In this document: positions 60,917 to 64,000 of the stretch, piece after piece
Layout of the letters: the number at the start of each line of letters is the position of its first letter
Position numbering within the stretch: position 1 is the first letter of the stretch
NCBI GenBank assembly: GCA_025331565.1
Contig: JAFREQ010000066.1
Span: 1,302,001 to 1,366,000 of the forward strand
Length of the DNA stretch: 64,000 nucleotides
Direction of reading: 5' to 3'
Source of the DNA: Holacanthus passer
Lineage: Eukaryota > Chordata > Actinopteri > Pomacanthidae
The notes under the pieces: model-generated
The model's input: only the letters and a program-made list of their open reading frames with translations
Told to the model about the DNA's origin: nothing
Databases searched by the model: none
Position numbers and translations under genes: made by a program

Positions 60917-63903
60917 TCATGCCTTTGTCCCGAACCCTCCTCCTCCTCCGCTCTGCATGCTGAAATACTCAGTGAAGGAAGGGAGCCGGGGTGGCAGCGG
61001 GGGCGAGCGAGCGGCCGGGCGAGGGGGTATCGGAGGCGGAGGTGGGGGCAATATCGACGTCAGGTCAGCGGCAGTGGTGATGATCTTCTGCTCGCTGTTC
61101 CTCGGCACTTCGGGTCCTTTACGGGCCACCGTCTCCTCCACCGTCTTCACTGGGTCCTGGAAGGAAGATGATGGTTTTACACTTTTGACCTGGTCTCATC
61201 CCCTGGGTGTAGGTTACGGAAATGTGTTGCCCTGACCAAAAAAGTGGGTCCTTGTAGACAATGTGTCAGTAACACCACACTATATATCACATTTTGACAG
61301 CTTCCTCTACAGCTCACAGATGCTGTGGTTATATAGGTCAGGCTAAATTAAACATGCACTGGATTTCCTGACCTCCAGTTACTTCACAAACTGACCCTAC
61401 TGCATATTAGTATGTACTGTATGGAAGAGCTTTATGTAGTAACATAGCATGAACAACATTATATAAATATACAGTATATGACAATATGACAAAGGTTTGC
61501 AAACTCTAGGACTGCAAGTATTGTCATTATCACTCTGCCAATTACTGTCTTGATTAATCTATTAGGTCAAGGTCACATTATCAATTGTCTTGGTTTGTCT
61601 GAAGATATTAAATGTGGTACAAAGGATTTAGTATATTTAAAGAAAGCTGGAGTCATAAAAGGTATTTTGTCTTGAAAATGACTTAAATGATTAACCAGTT
61701 ATCAAAATACTAATTTTCCGTTGGACTGACTGACCAATCATGGCAGCTCTGCAAAAATCCCATGTAAACTAATTAAATGGGATTTTCAAAGCAATGAACT
61801 GTTGCAGTGTATGAGACCAAACTTCTCATGCGTAAAACCAACATTTTAGTAAATACTTACAGTTTGCTCTGAATCATTAATTTGGTTTACAAGAAATATA
61901 ACATGACAAGATCACTTGATTGTAATTCTGGTGAAATCTGATAATTGATTTATTTCCCAACGCTTCCTTCATGTCGCCTCTGAAAACATGGAAACAAAGT
62001 AAGAAACAGCTTCCTAAAGATTTGAATTGTTCTACACAATCCACACCTCCTTTGTCTTTATTGTTATTTGATTGCTTGTTTTCAATTATAGTACTTACAA
62101 TTTGATGTGCTTCAACCTATGAATGGCTCCTCAGGCATTTTTCCAGTTACTAAAACCAGCAGTTACAGAATTGATTCCCGCCAGCTTGGATGCTTTCATA
62201 CTAAATATAGTGTTTTTTTAAAGTCTTGCCATCTTGGGAAGACTACTGGCCAATTTGTTTTATGTGTAAATGGTTTTCCAGACAATTTTCAATCTGGCTT
62301 CTGACCACATTATCACACAGAATCTGTTGTGATACATTCGAAAATACACCCTTTGGACCAAATACTGCAAAATAATAAGACTGCATCACACACTCAGATT
62401 TACTTCCACCAAACAACCCTGGTCATTGAGTTTGGGCCAATAGACTCACTGTGTCACTGCAACTACATTTCCTTCAACAACTGCGATAAAGAGGAGAGCC
62501 TCTTACAGCCCACCTCGATACCAAAGTAATAAAGACTTAAAGCCAAGTTAAAAAATCATGGTGTTTGTTGCACTTTTTTCTTCCCAGTGTCCTTCAATTA
62601 GATGTCTGCAGCAAATGGTGTTAGACTTCCAACAAGAACCGGGGGAACAAAGCACATTACTCTTCTTTACACTGGCCTCCAGGAAGTTAAGTGCTAGATT
62701 GTAAAACACATAATGGCTTCCATCATCACACCAACCTTCCTTCATCCTCAGACACTTTTTCTCTCCTGTTTTCTCTACTGCACTTTATTTTATTTGGGGC
62801 TATTAATTACTGCCATTTAATTTTATTACTTCCATTGTCTTTTAGTTTTAATGCCTTTCTATACAATCAACATTTTGCCCCTGTGATTCAAAGGAGCTGT
62901 AAACTTGTTTTTCCTTGTCATGACTTTGTGTCAGTTGTCAACTTTGCACCAAGTATTTTGGTTGTCTCTTCCTGTTGTATTATTCCTGCTATTGCAGATC
63001 CAGAGCTCGTCTTCTGTCACTCATTTCTGTGCAGCATGAACAAGCAACTTCCACAGATCTAAAAGTTCCCCAAAGCTAGACAATTCATCACGGCAAACAC
63101 GACACCTCAATTTGGTCTTGTCAGAGCTTCTATTTAATCATAATTTCCTTGTGCCCAAGTGATTTCAGAGCAGTGTGTGTGCTATGTTGCGCTGTGCTTA
63201 CTGTCATTCACCCGAAGCCCACAGGAAGAGACGGCAGCTTCCGCCAAGAAATAATCCTTAAATTATGTCTCCTTGCAAACTGTAGTGTTACACTGCTGCC
63301 TTTAAATTGGAGGCATCTTTGTGAGATGAGACAGCAGTTAATTTCAAGCTAGGTTTGACATCGTAAAGTTTGCATTTTTTAAAGCGTCACAAAATGAGTA
63401 CAGCTCAGATGAATCTAAATATATACAGCAAGCATTGCAACATGGTTGGGAGATATTAAACTGGATATAGATACATACTGTACAGAACGTGAGCTAAAAT
63501 TCTTAATCTGATGCTTGTATTTACCTTGAACCTCTTTTTGCACCTTCATTTGCTTCTCTTGTTCATGAATGGGCTGATTTAATAGAAATTAATGAATAAT
63601 AACTGTTTTGCACAAATGTATCTGTTCATTCATTTGCATAAACTAAAACTTCTGTCTTCAGCTTCAACAACTTCAATCTGGGATATAAACCATGCATTCA
63701 AAAATGTGACTCACTGATTGGATGGAGAAGAGCTCAGTGAAATTGGGTTGTGAGTCTCCCAGGAAGGAGCTATTTCCATAGGCATGATGGGGGAAACTCT
63801 CCGCCCCCTCGCCTCCTTTCGGACTGGACAGCAGGATCCCGATCTGGGACGTCCGAACATGATACGGGAAGTTCTTATTGGCTGCCGAAGGCCGCGTTAT
63901 AAC
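60917..63903 (-). CDS. C-terminal two exons of an unidentified proline-rich protein
   Basis: On minus, exon 63903-63715 (63 codons) has an acceptor (CACCTCAG) and a donor (TCA|GTGAGT); exon 61156-60917 (80 codons with stop) has an acceptor (CTTCCTTCCAG). Both are in phase 0 and join as FSIQS|DPVKTVEETV. The 142-residue tail starts VITRPSAANKNF. It has a proline run (LPPPPPPIPPRP, likely SH3 or EVH1 binding) and ends with a glycine run and GTKA. A motif occurs twice: PNFTELFSIQS at the end of the first exon and PSFTEYFSMQS near the C-terminus. There is no membrane segment. I do not recognise the protein; the rest lies beyond the right edge. Confidence 0.65.
61157..63714 (-). other. Last intron of the right-edge gene
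   Basis: A 2.6 kb AT-rich intron. I see no further exon and no recognisable repeat beyond short runs. Confidence 0.6.
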
Positions 63904-64000
63904 CTGAGGTGCAAAAGGATGACGAGACCTGACGATTTCTGCTGATACTTCCACATATAATCTATGTATAACCAGTATATATAGCAGCTAACTCACAGCA

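Noticed and set aside
60394..61235. Plus-strand frames of 128 and 152 codons
   Set aside because: They overlap the 3' UTR and the proline-rich last exon of the minus-strand gene, which has matching splice phase on its own strand.
1..64000. CRISPR arrays, operons, integrons or prophage
   Set aside because: The sequence is eukaryotic, with spliced genes; the regular repeats are microsatellites or fish transposons.

Overview
The window is nuclear DNA from a vertebrate, almost certainly a teleost fish and probably a spiny-rayed one. Coding exons are short with GT-AG introns, intergenic DNA is AT-rich with many CA, GA and A-run simple repeats, and there are several dispersed repeats of fish type. 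The recognisable proteins are vertebrate (Bcl3, Cbl family, pancreatic trypsinogens, MRPL17). There is no sign of operons, CRISPR arrays or other prokaryotic features.

Layout, left to right. (1) 1-1950: the start of a minus-strand gene that leaves the window on the left. It has a probable non-coding first exon, a start codon at 82 and an unusual promoter with three tandem CCAAT/CHR-like units. (2) 2697-18438, minus: bcl3, nine coding exons, 482 residues, seven ankyrin repeats. (3) 18.4-23.9 kb: divergent intergenic region with microsatellites, a Ty3/gypsy integrase relic and fish repeats. (4) 23945-36636, plus: cblc, thirteen proposed coding exons, Cbl TKB domain plus RING finger and an acidic, proline-rich tail. 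BCL3 and CBLC are also close neighbours in mammals, so this is conserved synteny. (5) 37.4-53.3 kb: a cluster of five intact trypsin-family genes, here called T1 (minus), T2 (plus), T3 (minus), T4 (plus) and T5 (plus). (6) 53997-56414, plus: mrpl17, three exons. (7) 58.6-64 kb, minus: the two last coding exons and a probable long 3' UTR of an unidentified proline-rich protein that continues beyond the right edge.

Functionally the window joins an NF-kB cofactor (Bcl3) and an E3 ubiquitin ligase (Cbl-c) to a block of secreted digestive proteases. T3, T4 and T5 are classical trypsinogens with an enteropeptidase-type activation peptide ending in Asp-Asp-Lys. T1 and T2 are divergent trypsins with different activation peptides.

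The most interesting material is in the trypsin cluster. T3 and T4 form an inverted pair that is almost identical from exon 2 to past the poly(A) signals, introns included, but sharply different in exon 1 and intron 1, which suggests recent gene conversion. T3, T4 and T5 all share an extra phase-0 intron near the C-terminus that T1 and T2 lack, while T1 has a different extra intron near its catalytic Asp. No wholly new biological system is evident. Identities come from reading translations by eye; no database search was possible.
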